Origin: a virus
Reading direction: 5' to 3' (one strand)
IMG/VR virus record: IMGVR_UViG_3300033148_005313
Coordinates: 1 to 60,999 of that record
DNA: 60,999 bases
In this document: in pieces, positions 10,501-17,452 of the stretch
How positions within the stretch are numbered: position 1 is the stretch's first letter
Layout: each line of letters starts with the position of its first letter
Translations under genes and position numbers: made by a program
Notes under the pieces: generated by a model
Told to the model about the DNA's origin: nothing
Databases searched by the model: none
What the model saw: only the letters and a program-made list of their open reading frames with translations

Positions 10501-10700
10501 TGCGCGCGACGGGCGCTGCGAATCGCCTTCTCGGCGTTCTTCATGCCGCGCGCGACCTTGTTGCCGGACTGGAGACCCTCCTTGCCCATCGAGTCAAGGG
10601 CGCGCTGGAGTGACCCGAGGACCTTGACGAGGTCCTTGATGCCGCCGACGATGTTGCCGCTGGCCTCCATCGCGATCTCGAGGGCTTCCTCGTTGTCCAC
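7572..10700 (-). CDS. Tail tape measure protein
   Basis: 1042 residues, the longest gene in the window, just downstream of the tail assembly chaperones. It sets tail length and is expelled into the host envelope on infection. Residues 125-190 contain hydrophobic segments (GFVAVKKVVGAIV, IAVGINVGIIGALGMAL) and 195-470 match the TP901-type core with alternating helices (FETAMLRVGGVL; GFLMMMFNAGLDASRAG). More membrane-like helices occur about 540-640. Residues 81-103 are almost pure glycine, an unusual flexible linker. The C-terminal third is coiled-coil-like. At about 3 residues per 4-5 A, the length would suit a tail of roughly 150 nm. Confidence 0.92.
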   Translation of the reverse strand: MDNEEALEIAMEASGNIVGGIKDLVKVLGSLQRALDSMGKEGLQSGNKVARGMKNAEKAIRSARRAQAQGQKRDAQGRFVGGGGGGGGGDPGGFGGGGGGGMGDVGGLGFLASKIPTPAIAAAAGFVAVKKVVGAIVEDLKAIPRYVAAIVRGVRVLARAWFRINATILKIAVGINVGIIGALGMALKFAVDFETAMLRVGGVLSKNMAQMGFLEKTIRSIAKTSTFRPGELAGGAFSLASMGFSEADIAGMIAGVTKLSEALGADLAEAAELVATQIRIFNMRATDSTRIANVLAAANKYSAATFSKLAQALSYASQSAKAVGATFEQTVGFLMMMFNAGLDASRAGTAMRRMLMALSAQTPITGKILEMHLGKGLAHKVNPAVVGLTEALKNLERAGLSTSEQFVVFGARGVEGALAFARGGTVEFNKLTRAVTATQQAFTQAAIQTSGVGGQFKFLISSIEELAITLTEKMRKPLADALRSLAAFVNKLAESDQIKNFANALGAAARMGERLFTKWLSKINIAQLWPKVINTIATYLQIMGNIGATVFTVLSEGFKLLSTPEGAATIEAVWKTIVGFFQVSGRLVVGVMYGLSAVMEKVFTEDSRTTFELFVIIVKEALTLTMTLLHWTFRAMENKMEDLFGLFAIVSKTYRRLVATATSLKVGAEFLRELDVSELLDKSSGAIDMMTAKLEEGEGAGARFFRGFREGAAAFDATFNPAIAKALAFADRFTGTLAKSRGVVDRAIAKFKELGKAMVGDMEGFMDADALMEISSAVDKAQKALEKQYADPTMMLAEQLRATKDGIEGLIEASGALERRLKDQIDAFTKASKKWFGDQPVGGYVAQAATMQKAIQFINEIPQLAAAGFLGVTGGQLGAMTPEQQRQAAMQNQGIRDIAALQLMGAGLGEMEQLASAFFKERFVDKQTAAMQTQLSAIERTNELRRIEAGHIEKSIELRERAAEIDARREKLATNWQQYVGGRGQLQQAGLPVTQMPGGMSPGIMTLMRGLEMWSQELQVQANYHQSRVGTMAGHGQFGYGR

Positions 10701-10706
10701 GTCGGG

Positions 10707-10982
10707 TCACCTCTTACGCTTGCGCTTCCGTCTCCGCCCGGTCGGCTTCACCACGGTCTTGCCCTCGGCGGTTAGCCGATCGATCTCGCGGCGCGTCGGC
10801 TCCGGCAGGTCGTCTACGTCGCCGCCCTTGTCGCGCTGGCCCTTCTCCATCTCACGTTCGTGCTTGTCGTAGCAACCGGCCCGGTACGCGACGATGGCCT
10901 CGATCATGGCCGGGTTGTTGTCGGCGATGCAGTTCCCCCTCGGCAGGATGCCCTGCTCCCAGGCCGCCGCGCACAAGGCCAC
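10707..10982 (-). CDS. Tail assembly chaperone, downstream (T-type) frame
   Basis: The first conventional start in this frame is GTG 10982, giving 91 residues, but protein-like sequence continues upstream in frame (…WKRLRQFIPPWFEDVALC…) back past the end of the 195-residue gene, with no ATG, GTG or TTG. That is what a -1 frameshift product (gpG-T type) looks like. It chaperones the tape measure during tail assembly. The C-terminus is very basic (RRRKRKRKR). It ends 6 bases before the tape-measure start. Confidence 0.7.
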   Translation of the reverse strand: MALCAAAWEQGILPRGNCIADNNPAMIEAIVAYRAGCYDKHEREMEKGQRDKGGDVDDLPEPTRREIDRLTAEGKTVVKPTGRRRKRKRKR

Positions 10983-11075
10983 GTCCTCGAACCACGGAGG
11001 GATGAACTGCCGAAGTCGCTTCCAACCCTTCTCTTCGGCAGCCCATCGGCGTATCAGGCCTCCGATTCGTTTCGC
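10983..11075 (-). other. Candidate programmed -1 frameshift region of tail chaperone
   Basis: The T-type frame is -1 relative to the upstream gene and stays open through the overlap. No classical slippery heptamer is obvious; the best candidate is GCGAAAC at 11069-11075, where A-site AAC can re-pair as AAA. The region 10983-11053 codes for a plausible amphipathic segment only in the shifted frame. Confidence 0.5.
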
Positions 11076-11641
11076 GACGAACGGCGCTCCCGTGTGAGTC
11101 CGTTGAACAGCATCAGAACGCGCTCCAGCCAGTCGCCGGTGCCGGGCAGCAGGCCGCCGAACACGCGCCGAATCTCCTTCTCGATGCTACCTCGCTCCGT
11201 GGCGCCCTCGACCTTGCGGTTGAAGCCGCCCTTCTCTAACTGCCCATTGACCGTGACGCAGTACTCGCCGATGCCGGCCTGACACAGGTACAGGAACGAG
11301 TCCGCGAGCTGGGGCTTGACCGACCCCTCCATCTCGTTAGTCTCGCCCTCGTCCTCGGTCATCTTCGCCTTGTACCTCACGTCCGAGGCCATCTGACGCC
11401 ACCGGCGTACCTGGAACGAGTCGATGCGACGTAGGACCACGAACTCATCTGGACGACCGGGGATGGGGATATTGGGAGTCAGCTCGTCGGCCGTGAACTG
11501 AGACTCCGCGCTAGCGGCCTCCTCCAATTCCTTGAGGTTCTTCTGCTCATCCTCCGACAACCCGAGCGCCGAGTAGTCAATGTCCTGCACGTCCCCGGCT
11601 TCCTGCAACACATCAGTCACGTCCACGTCAATCTGATCCAT
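11054..11641 (-). CDS. Tail assembly chaperone, upstream (G-type) frame
   Basis: 195 residues with an acidic N-terminus and a central helical domain (FQVRRWRQMASDVRYKAKM). Gene order tail tube, small gene, this gene, shifted frame, tape measure is the standard siphophage arrangement for the gpG/gpGT pair. Its stop at 11054 lies inside the -1 open frame. Its ATG overlaps the upstream gene by 14 nt. Confidence 0.72.
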   Translation of the reverse strand: MDQIDVDVTDVLQEAGDVQDIDYSALGLSEDEQKNLKELEEAASAESQFTADELTPNIPIPGRPDEFVVLRRIDSFQVRRWRQMASDVRYKAKMTEDEGETNEMEGSVKPQLADSFLYLCQAGIGEYCVTVNGQLEKGGFNRKVEGATERGSIEKEIRRVFGGLLPGTGDWLERVLMLFNGLTRERRSSRNESEA

Positions 11642-11987
11642 CGTCTCCTCTCTCTCTCCGCCGGTTCTCCGGCGGCGCCGAATCCATCAGTCGATCCTGT
11701 AGGTCACGCAACGTCTTCAGGTACGTCTGCACGAACTCCTCCGGCTTCAGGTCAGGGGCGATCACCGTGTCCGGGTCTTGCCCCTGGCCGCGCCCGTACA
11801 GGCACGTCTTCTGATACAGCCTCCTGGCCTCGCGCACCTCGTCCGTTCGCGCGAACACCGCGGCCATGCGCTTGCCGCGCCCGACTATTCGATACCCGAC
11901 GGGCTCGATTCCGCAGAGCCCCAACCATGCAACGAGCCCCGAGTCCGCTGTCGCGAACTGACGGGGCCCTCCACCATTGCGTCCCAT
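11628..11987 (-). CDS. Small protein, DUF5659-like
   Basis: 119 residues. The segment DSGLVAWLGLCGIEPVGYR…AAVFARTDEVREARRLY resembles the DUF5659 pattern (small alpha/beta domain ending with a helix), common among small phage proteins. Function is unknown. It follows a 130-nt gap that contains a GGGTATACCCC box 84 nt upstream, so transcription may restart here. The ATG at 11987 has GAGAGGAG upstream. Confidence 0.55.
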   Translation of the reverse strand: MGRNGGGPRQFATADSGLVAWLGLCGIEPVGYRIVGRGKRMAAVFARTDEVREARRLYQKTCLYGRGQGQDPDTVIAPDLKPEEFVQTYLKTLRDLQDRLMDSAPPENRRRERGDDGSD

Positions 11988-12070
11988 GCCGATACTCCTC
12001 TCTGTGCCCCCGGCGTACGAAGGGGGTCTCGCTGGCTCACAGGGGTCGCCTGGGCGCCTTCGGAGCCTCG

Positions 12071-12088
12071 CCCTAGGGGTATACCCCC
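12071..12088 (-). promoter_or_regulatory. GTATAC box 1 (intergenic)
   Basis: Sequence CCCTAGGGGTATACCCCC on the plus strand, with the perfect palindrome GGGGTATACCCC. It sits in the gap between the tail tube gene and the gene starting at 11987. The same box occurs at 32519 and, degenerate, at 45738, each 50-85 nt upstream of a start. Candidate phage promoter or regulator site. Confidence 0.5.
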
Positions 12089-12117
12089 CATCGGCTCGCA
12101 GGGCACGCCTATGGCGC

Positions 12118-12999
12118 TCAGTACTCCGTCGCGGCCCACGTCAGGGCGGTCGCCACCCACGGCAGTTCCCACTCGATGTCCGGGTCGTCGCCGGGGATCG
12201 ACTGCGTATCGTCCTGAACCTTGAGTCCGGTGATCGTGAGCAGCAGCTCGTCGACGCTCGCCCCCTTGTCCACGAAGCGGAGCACGGGGCTGACGGCCGA
12301 GATCGTGGCGCCCTGTAAGTCCTTACCCGAGTCGTTGAACATGCTGTAGCTACCCGAGAAGTCGATGGGCCCCTCGGTGAGGTAGTCCCACACGCGCCCC
12401 GGGTCGCGGCTCGTGGATGTACTGGCAATCACCGGCACCATGCGGAGGTTGTTCCGGTACTCGCCGGAGATCCCCGACAGCTCGAACTCGCTGTAGATCG
12501 CCTCATGCATCTGCAGCGACGGGTCTTCCGTGAGGAACGACTGAGACTCGGAGAGCACCGGCGACGGCGTCGCGACCTTGCCGCCCATCGCCGTAACCGA
12601 GCATGTGAAGTTCCCCTCGGAGTCGCCGTTGAAGCTCAACGTGTCGAGCTTCGAGTCCTCGACCTGCTTGTCCGCGCCGCCGACAACACCCCACCCCAGT
12701 GTGACATAGGTGAGCGCCGTCGTGATCGGGCTGGCGATACAGTGGTTCAGGAACGCCGCCTGCTCGGTCGACGCCTGCACGGCCGGACAGTCGTACGACA
12801 CCTCGACCCCGGTCATGCCCTCGACCAGCTCGATGATCGCGCGCGAACCGGCGCTCCTCACGGGTTCGACACCGCCGATGATGCGGGCCCGGAAGTTCTC
12901 CCAGTCGCCGGTCGGCAACGTCGGGTTCACGGGCGTGCCCTTGCCGCTCGGCTGCGACGCGTAGTAGAAAAGGCCTTTCCAGCCTCGGTCGTGTCCCAT
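12118..12999 (-). CDS. Major tail (tube) protein
   Basis: 293 residues, upstream of the chaperones and tape measure and downstream of head-tail joining genes, where the tail tube gene lies in siphophages. The N-terminus (MGHDRGWKGLFYYASQ) and a pattern of strands with conserved glycines (VTLGWGVVGG; VEVSYDC) suit tube proteins, which polymerise as hexameric rings around the tape measure. The C-terminal ~90 residues (ending LPWVATALTW) may be an extra surface domain. GGGAGG lies upstream of ATG 12999. Confidence 0.72.
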   Translation of the reverse strand: MGHDRGWKGLFYYASQPSGKGTPVNPTLPTGDWENFRARIIGGVEPVRSAGSRAIIELVEGMTGVEVSYDCPAVQASTEQAAFLNHCIASPITTALTYVTLGWGVVGGADKQVEDSKLDTLSFNGDSEGNFTCSVTAMGGKVATPSPVLSESQSFLTEDPSLQMHEAIYSEFELSGISGEYRNNLRMVPVIASTSTSRDPGRVWDYLTEGPIDFSGSYSMFNDSGKDLQGATISAVSPVLRFVDKGASVDELLLTITGLKVQDDTQSIPGDDPDIEWELPWVATALTWAATEY

Positions 13000-13023
13000 C
13001 GGTCATTGCCTCCCGCGTCAGCG

Positions 13024-13389
13024 TTACACGTCTTCCTCGTCACCCTTCGGAGGAGGGTTGACGAACACCCCTGTCTCTACGATCTCGGACGCCTTCCGAA
13101 TCTCACGTTCGATCCGCGTCTCGCCTGGCTCGCCGGTCGCCTTGGCGGCCCGCTTCAGGCGCTCTATCTGAAGAGGATTGCAGCGATGGTCCTCGGGCGC
13201 CGTCGGCTCGTAGCCCGCCGGGATGAGCGCCCCCGGAGTGTAGACCTTCGTCAGCGCCTCGTGGCAGTCCGGACAGGTCGGAGTTCGGCCCGCCGCGATC
13301 TCGGCATTGACGAAGTCCATGTCGAGCGTCGGTTGCAGCGGTTTGAGCGTCGGTCTCTGTGAGCTGCCTTCGGGCTTGCTCTTGGACAT
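13024..13389 (-). CDS. Small zinc-ribbon-like protein of head-tail module
   Basis: 121 residues with CPDCHEAL and a second Cys plus His (DHRCNP), suggesting a zinc site C-x2-C…H-x2-C. The rest is charged and helical with a Pro-rich end. It sits between tail terminator-like and tail tube genes. I do not recognise a family; the position suggests a small structural or assembly factor. Confidence 0.6.
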   Translation of the reverse strand: MSKSKPEGSSQRPTLKPLQPTLDMDFVNAEIAAGRTPTCPDCHEALTKVYTPGALIPAGYEPTAPEDHRCNPLQIERLKRAAKATGEPGETRIEREIRKASEIVETGVFVNPPPKGDEEDV

Positions 13390-13398
13390 CTCTCTCTC

Positions 13399-13884
13399 CT
13401 ATCCGTAGACCAGGCGCTTGCCGACCAACGTCATCACGCAGCGCCCGCCCTGCCAGGCCACCTTCTCGTCTGCGCCGTCGTTGCCGGCTGCGCCGCACTC
13501 GCACAGCTTGTTCGGGATCGCGTTCCAGAGCTCGCCCGTGCCGTCCTCGTACTGAGCGTTGTCGAACATGAGCGCCTCGGCTATGGACGCCATCTCCGCC
13601 CCGTCGAGGTAGCCGTCCTCGTTTCCGGTCCACTCCAGGGCGCAGACGACCATGAGCTTGTACATCCCCTGAAACCCGCCGCCTGCGGTGCGACTGTGCC
13701 GCTTGTAGTTCAGGTCGATGACGACCTGCGGAAGCTGGTTCTCCTCGTTCACGAGCACGTCGGCAAAAGTGAACGACGAGATCGCCGGGAGGCCGGCCGC
13801 CGACAACTTCGCGGGCATCCCATCCTCGAGGATGCTCTTGACCGCCTCCATCGCCCTGCGGATCGGGACCGGCGTGTAGGCCAT
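13399..13884 (-). CDS. Putative tail terminator / tail completion protein
   Basis: 161 residues between the gp10-like protein and the tail tube gene. The opening (IRRAMEAVKSILEDG) followed by strands (LPQVVIDLNYKRHS; GMYKLMVVCALEW) fits the alpha-beta layout of tail terminators (gpU-like), which cap the tube and join it to the head. Cys-rich CECG near the C-terminus is atypical. Assignment is by position and size. Confidence 0.5.
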   Translation of the reverse strand: MAYTPVPIRRAMEAVKSILEDGMPAKLSAAGLPAISSFTFADVLVNEENQLPQVVIDLNYKRHSRTAGGGFQGMYKLMVVCALEWTGNEDGYLDGAEMASIAEALMFDNAQYEDGTGELWNAIPNKLCECGAAGNDGADEKVAWQGGRCVMTLVGKRLVYG

Positions 13885-13886
13885 CG

Positions 13887-14456
13887 TTACTTGTGCCCCT
13901 TCATCGTCCGGCTGCCGCGACGCATCTTACGCAGCAAGCGCATCCTCAACCGCGACATCACTCGGTTCACGATCTTCCCGCTCTCCTGCTTGATCTTCTG
14001 AAGAATCGGCCGCTCCCGCATCGTGCGGGTCCCGAGGATCAGGAACGCCGCCACCGGCATCGCCACGTTGAGCAGGCGGACCAAGAACTTCTTGCCCTGG
14101 CGCTTCACGCGCGCGGCGCGCCAGCCGGCCCGGAACGTACCGACGTGGGCGTTGATGATGAAGTCCCGCTTCTGCGGTGACCGTTGCGTCGAGTACTTGC
14201 CCGGCCTGCGCGCGCGGAGCTGCTGGCGGGTCATGGTCCCCGACGAGTACTTCTTCGCGCGCTCGACCTGCCAGTCCACGATCTCCGTCAGCGCCGCCGC
14301 CGGAATCTCCTCCGCGTCCTTCGCCGCGACCTTCATCGCACCGCCGATGCTGCGGGCGTTGGACGCAACCCGGATCGTGAAGTTGCGGATTCCGCCGCCG
14401 AACGTGGCGCCGGACATTCCGTAACGACCGCCGCCGCTCGTCAACTTCGTGGGCAT
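13887..14456 (-). CDS. HK97 gp10-like neck / tail-completion protein
   Basis: 189 residues, strongly basic. The N-terminal helix with an Ala/Asp pattern (GGAMKVAAKDAEEIPAAALTEIVDW), then 'TFRAGWRAARVKR', matches the gp10 family layout in which a conserved Gly-Trp segment follows a charged helix. The C-terminus is an Arg/Met-rich helix. Such proteins join portal-connector to the tail. GGAGG is about 11 nt upstream of ATG 14456. Confidence 0.6.
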   Translation of the reverse strand: MPTKLTSGGGRYGMSGATFGGGIRNFTIRVASNARSIGGAMKVAAKDAEEIPAAALTEIVDWQVERAKKYSSGTMTRQQLRARRPGKYSTQRSPQKRDFIINAHVGTFRAGWRAARVKRQGKKFLVRLLNVAMPVAAFLILGTRTMRERPILQKIKQESGKIVNRVMSRLRMRLLRKMRRGSRTMKGHK

Positions 14457-14459
14457 AGA

Positions 14460-14855
14460 TCACGTCTGCCTCCGCGTCGTCTGAACCTCGAAGTGCTCGT
14501 CCGCCCCGCCCGGGTTCGGCGATCCCATGATGCCCCAGTTGCGGCCGTCGGCGTCAATGATCACGTTGCCTTCCTCGAGCAGGTCGTTTCCGTCGTCGCT
14601 GCGCGGGTCCTTCGTGTTGCCGTCTGCATCGATGTAGGCGGCGGCGAAGAAGAAGCGCCGCGTGTAGTTGAGCGTTACCGTTCCAATGTCGGTCGCGCCG
14701 ATTCCACGCTTCTCGCCGTCGGCCTTGGCCCGGACGTTGGTCGCCAGCTCTGTCTGCGTGTGGCCCGTCGCCGGCAGGGCGTTGATCGTGAGAACCTCGT
14801 TCTCCCAGTCGGCGAACTGCCAGTCGCCGCGGTAGCCGGTCCAGTCCTCGCTCAC
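14460..14855 (-). CDS. Small head-tail joining protein (unknown)
   Basis: 131 residues starting at GTG 14855, which overlaps the TGA of the upstream gene as GTGA. The same frame is open further upstream, but that part only shadows the connector gene. The sequence (ENEVLTINALPATGH; LNYTRRFFFAAAYIDADG) is beta-rich. Position between the connector and gp10-like genes suggests a stopper or adaptor subunit. Confidence 0.6.
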   Translation of the reverse strand: MSEDWTGYRGDWQFADWENEVLTINALPATGHTQTELATNVRAKADGEKRGIGATDIGTVTLNYTRRFFFAAAYIDADGNTKDPRSDDGNDLLEEGNVIIDADGRNWGIMGSPNPGGADEHFEVQTTRRQT

Positions 14856-15538
14856 AGCGCGACCTCGCTCGTCATGTTGCGAACCTGGGCGCCGTACTGA
14901 GCCACGTACGTCATGATCTCGTCGGACCAGCGACCATCCCCGTAGGACTCGGAGCGGTCGCCGAGCGACTTCGTCTTCAGGCCCTTGTCGCGGAAGCCTC
15001 GGTCGAAGAGCAGCACATCGGCGGCCACGCGGTCGGCCACGGCCTTGCGAACCGCGCCCGGCACGTTGCGCTGACCATAGGAGAGCGTGATCGAGATGTT
15101 GCGCCGGCCGTCGGGCCACCTCGGGAGGTCCAGCCGGCCGCCCCCCCACGACGCTTCGGATACGACGTTGGCCTCGGGCTCGTTCTTTAGGTAGAGGATA
15201 CCTGCCTCGCCGTCGAAGTCGTAGCTCGTGACCGACCCGCCGGAACTGACGTAGGAGACCGAGTCGATGCGCTGGATCGGGGTGTACCGTTTCGGCAGGA
15301 TCAGCTCGTTGGTGCCCGAGCCGTCGACGGTGATCGTCTCCGTGCGCGGGGAGATCGCGTAGCCGACATCGTCCTCGAACTGCGCCGACCATCGCGTGAT
15401 GAGCCCGGCGCCGTCGTCACTGTCCTCCGCACCGACGAGGAACACGTCCTCGTCATCGAGGTCGGCGAGCACGGTCGCGTGGACGAGCCCGCTCACGCGC
15501 TGCCGGATGTCCTGTTCATCGCAGAGGAGGGTCCGCAC
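14852..15538 (-). CDS. Head-tail connector (adaptor, gp6-like)
   Basis: 228 residues from GTG 15538, which overlaps the preceding TAG by one base. Longer starts give only shadow sequence. The segment YGQRNVPGAVRKAVADRVAA followed by a charged C-terminal helix is typical of DNA-packaging adaptors, where a P-x-x-[IV]-[KR]-x-A motif ends a beta hairpin and starts the helix. It would form a ring under the portal. Confidence 0.6.
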   Translation of the reverse strand: MRTLLCDEQDIRQRVSGLVHATVLADLDDEDVFLVGAEDSDDGAGLITRWSAQFEDDVGYAISPRTETITVDGSGTNELILPKRYTPIQRIDSVSYVSSGGSVTSYDFDGEAGILYLKNEPEANVVSEASWGGGRLDLPRWPDGRRNISITLSYGQRNVPGAVRKAVADRVAADVLLFDRGFRDKGLKTKSLGDRSESYGDGRWSDEIMTYVAQYGAQVRNMTSEVAL

Positions 15539-15870
15539 TACGGTTGCTCCCGCTCGGTGAAGGTGTCGCGACTCTCGTTCTTCGGGTCTGCCTCTGACGT
15601 CACCTCGCCGACCACCGCGAACACCGGCCCTCGGCTGCGCTTCAACGCCTCGGCGCGCTCTTCGTTGGTGTTGCAGCCGACGATCACGATCTCCGGGACG
15701 TCGAGTTCGTTGGCGATGAAACGCCCGTTGGTCCACTGAATCTGCCGAGCCCCGAGCTTCTCGACCATCCTGCCGGTCACCGGGTCTTTGACGACCACGG
15801 GAATCGCGCTCTGAAACGCGATAGATCCTGTCGGGTCGCCTTTCACATGCTCTATCCAGACGCGCGCCAT
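15538..15870 (-). CDS. Small protein downstream of capsid gene
   Basis: 110 residues, mixed alpha/beta with no motif I recognise (VWIEHVKGDP; IVIVGCNTNEERAEALKRS). It follows the capsid gene after an 84-nt gap with a strong hairpin. A decoration or head-completion role is possible by position. GAGAGGAG precedes ATG 15870. Confidence 0.6.
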   Translation of the reverse strand: MARVWIEHVKGDPTGSIAFQSAIPVVVKDPVTGRMVEKLGARQIQWTNGRFIANELDVPEIVIVGCNTNEERAEALKRSRGPVFAVVGEVTSEADPKNESRDTFTEREQP

Positions 15871-15894
15871 GTGATTACTCCTCTCTGTATGTGC

Positions 15895-15924
15895 GAGGGG
15901 CGGGCGGGTAACCGCCCGCCCCTC
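15895..15924 (-). terminator. GC-rich hairpin after the major capsid gene
   Basis: Perfect 13-bp inverted repeat (GAGGGGCGGGCGG / CCGCCCGCCCCTC) with a 4-nt loop GTAA. On the transcribed strand there is no T-run after it, so it may act as an attenuator or an mRNA 3'-end stabiliser rather than a full intrinsic terminator. Confidence 0.5.
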
Positions 15925-15954
15925 GGCTTTGCGTGAGCGCCCTGCTCACAACGT

Positions 15955-17337
15955 CTACGCGGCCAGCGCGTTGCGAAGCACGCCGTGGGCCGCGCCTCGC
16001 TTGATCGCGAGGGTGCAGTAACTGCGAACCAGGAACTGCTCGTGGTCCGCGGTGGCTCCCAGCTTCTTCAGACCGATCAAGTCGTCGGCGCTGACCGCCT
16101 GTCCCTTCTGAGTCGAGGCCGGAATCTGGGCCCCGTTCTCCGGATCGGCGTTGACCAGGAACACGCACTCCTCGGGAGCGGTCACGCTACCGAGCAGCTC
16201 GGTGTCGGTGATGCTCGAGCTGATCCCGCCGCGCGTCTGCGTGAGGCCGGTATCGATGAGCGTTGTGCTAGCGCTCCCGACCGTGCCGGCGGCGTTGTAG
16301 ACCAGCGCCGGTACGGTCGCCACGAGTACCTCGCCGCCCGTCGCCGTGCCCCGGTAGATCTTGTAGTATAGGGCATCCGAGAACAGCGCGTTGGTGTTGC
16401 CGAACTGGAACGCCGTGACGGTGATCGTCACGATCTGCGTGGCGGTGGCGCCCACGAGGGTGACCCACGCCTCGGCGGAGGCGAGCTGTTCGCCCTCGAC
16501 GGTGACCGGAGCGACCTTGTAGTAGTACGTGTCGTCGGTCATGCTCCCCGTCCCCGGGTCACTGCCAGCGAGGGTGATCGTCCCCATCTTCGCGCGCGGG
16601 CGAGTCTGGTCGGAGGTCAGGATCGGGATGCCCTTGTACGTGGACATCGTGATCCCGAACGCGCCGGCGATCGTGGGAAGTTGTCGTGCGCCGCCGCTGG
16701 AGTACTCCTGCAGCTCGAGCCGCGACCGCATGTGACTCGACATCACGAAGACGCGCGACTCCTCGGCGCCGGCGATGTCGGTAGCATCGATCAGTCCGTT
16801 GATCTCTGCCAACGTCATCGCGTTCCCGCCGCCGTCCTTGCGGTAGATGTTGGCGTCGGCGTCGAACCCGGCCATCATGTACGCGTTGCCGCGGTTGGTG
16901 AGGGCGCCGACCGTGTAGGCGCTCGCGTTGCCGTCGCAACCCCACAGCACGCCGGCCGCGATCTGCATCGCGCAGTTCTCAGTGTGCGCCAGGATCTCCT
17001 CGAGCGCCACGTCGAACTCATCCGGGCCCATCGTCGCGGCGAGGAAGTCGGTGACGAAGCCCTTGGAGCGGACGATCTTGAGGTAGCGCGACTGCGTGCT
17101 GACCGAGGACTGCGTCTGGACGGAGGTCGCAGCGTCGCCCTCCCAGTGGCCGAACGGCTGCTTGTCGCGCCGGCGGAACTTGTGCGGATCGCCGGTCGCC
17201 GGGATCATGTTCAGGTACTTCAAGAGGGGTCGCTTCTTCTGCGCAGCGTCGGTCAGGACCGGATTGAGGTCCCGATCCTGCCACGGCCCGCCGCTGGTTG
17301 ATGCGGACGTGAGTCCCTTGTAGAGCTCCTCGTTCAC
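15955..17337 (-). CDS. Major capsid protein with inserted FN3/Ig-like domain
   Basis: 460 residues, directly after the protease-scaffold gene. Residues 1-250 and 370-460 form the capsid core: N-terminal arm, long helix (FDVALEEILAHTENCAMQIA, 108-127), a strand at 235-241, and a C-terminal 'EECVFLVNAD…QFLVRSYCTLAIKRGAAHGVL' block. Residues about 252-367 look like a separate beta sandwich (DTYYYKVAPVTVEGEQ; ALYYKIYRGT), as in FN3/Ig-type domains displayed on capsid surfaces. GGAGG lies 10 nt before GTG 17337. Confidence 0.85.
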   Translation of the reverse strand: MNEELYKGLTSASTSGGPWQDRDLNPVLTDAAQKKRPLLKYLNMIPATGDPHKFRRRDKQPFGHWEGDAATSVQTQSSVSTQSRYLKIVRSKGFVTDFLAATMGPDEFDVALEEILAHTENCAMQIAAGVLWGCDGNASAYTVGALTNRGNAYMMAGFDADANIYRKDGGGNAMTLAEINGLIDATDIAGAEESRVFVMSSHMRSRLELQEYSSGGARQLPTIAGAFGITMSTYKGIPILTSDQTRPRAKMGTITLAGSDPGTGSMTDDTYYYKVAPVTVEGEQLASAEAWVTLVGATATQIVTITVTAFQFGNTNALFSDALYYKIYRGTATGGEVLVATVPALVYNAAGTVGSASTTLIDTGLTQTRGGISSSITDTELLGSVTAPEECVFLVNADPENGAQIPASTQKGQAVSADDLIGLKKLGATADHEQFLVRSYCTLAIKRGAAHGVLRNALAA

Positions 17338-17388
17338 GGTGTCGTACCTCCGGTTGTAGTGTTGGCCTTGGCCGCTTCCAGCCTGCGC

Positions 17389-17422
17389 CGTCGTTGCTGC
17401 GTCGTTAGCTGCGTCGTTGCTG
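17389..17422. repeat. Three tandem 11-12-nt repeats upstream of capsid gene
   Basis: CGTCGTTGCTG, CGTCGTTAGCTG, CGTCGTTGCTG in the 115-nt gap between scaffold stop and capsid start. It is non-coding, so a binding site or slippage product; no hairpin is evident. Confidence 0.6.
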
Positions 17423-17452
17423 CGAGCCGGTGTTCGGCCGTGACGGGACGGG

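Noticed and set aside
14856-15392. Long upstream extension of the 131-residue head-tail gene
   Set aside because: It reads as out-of-frame shadow of the connector; real start GTG 14855 overlaps a stop as GTGA.
17389-17422. CRISPR array
   Set aside because: Repeats are 11-12 nt in direct tandem with no spacers.
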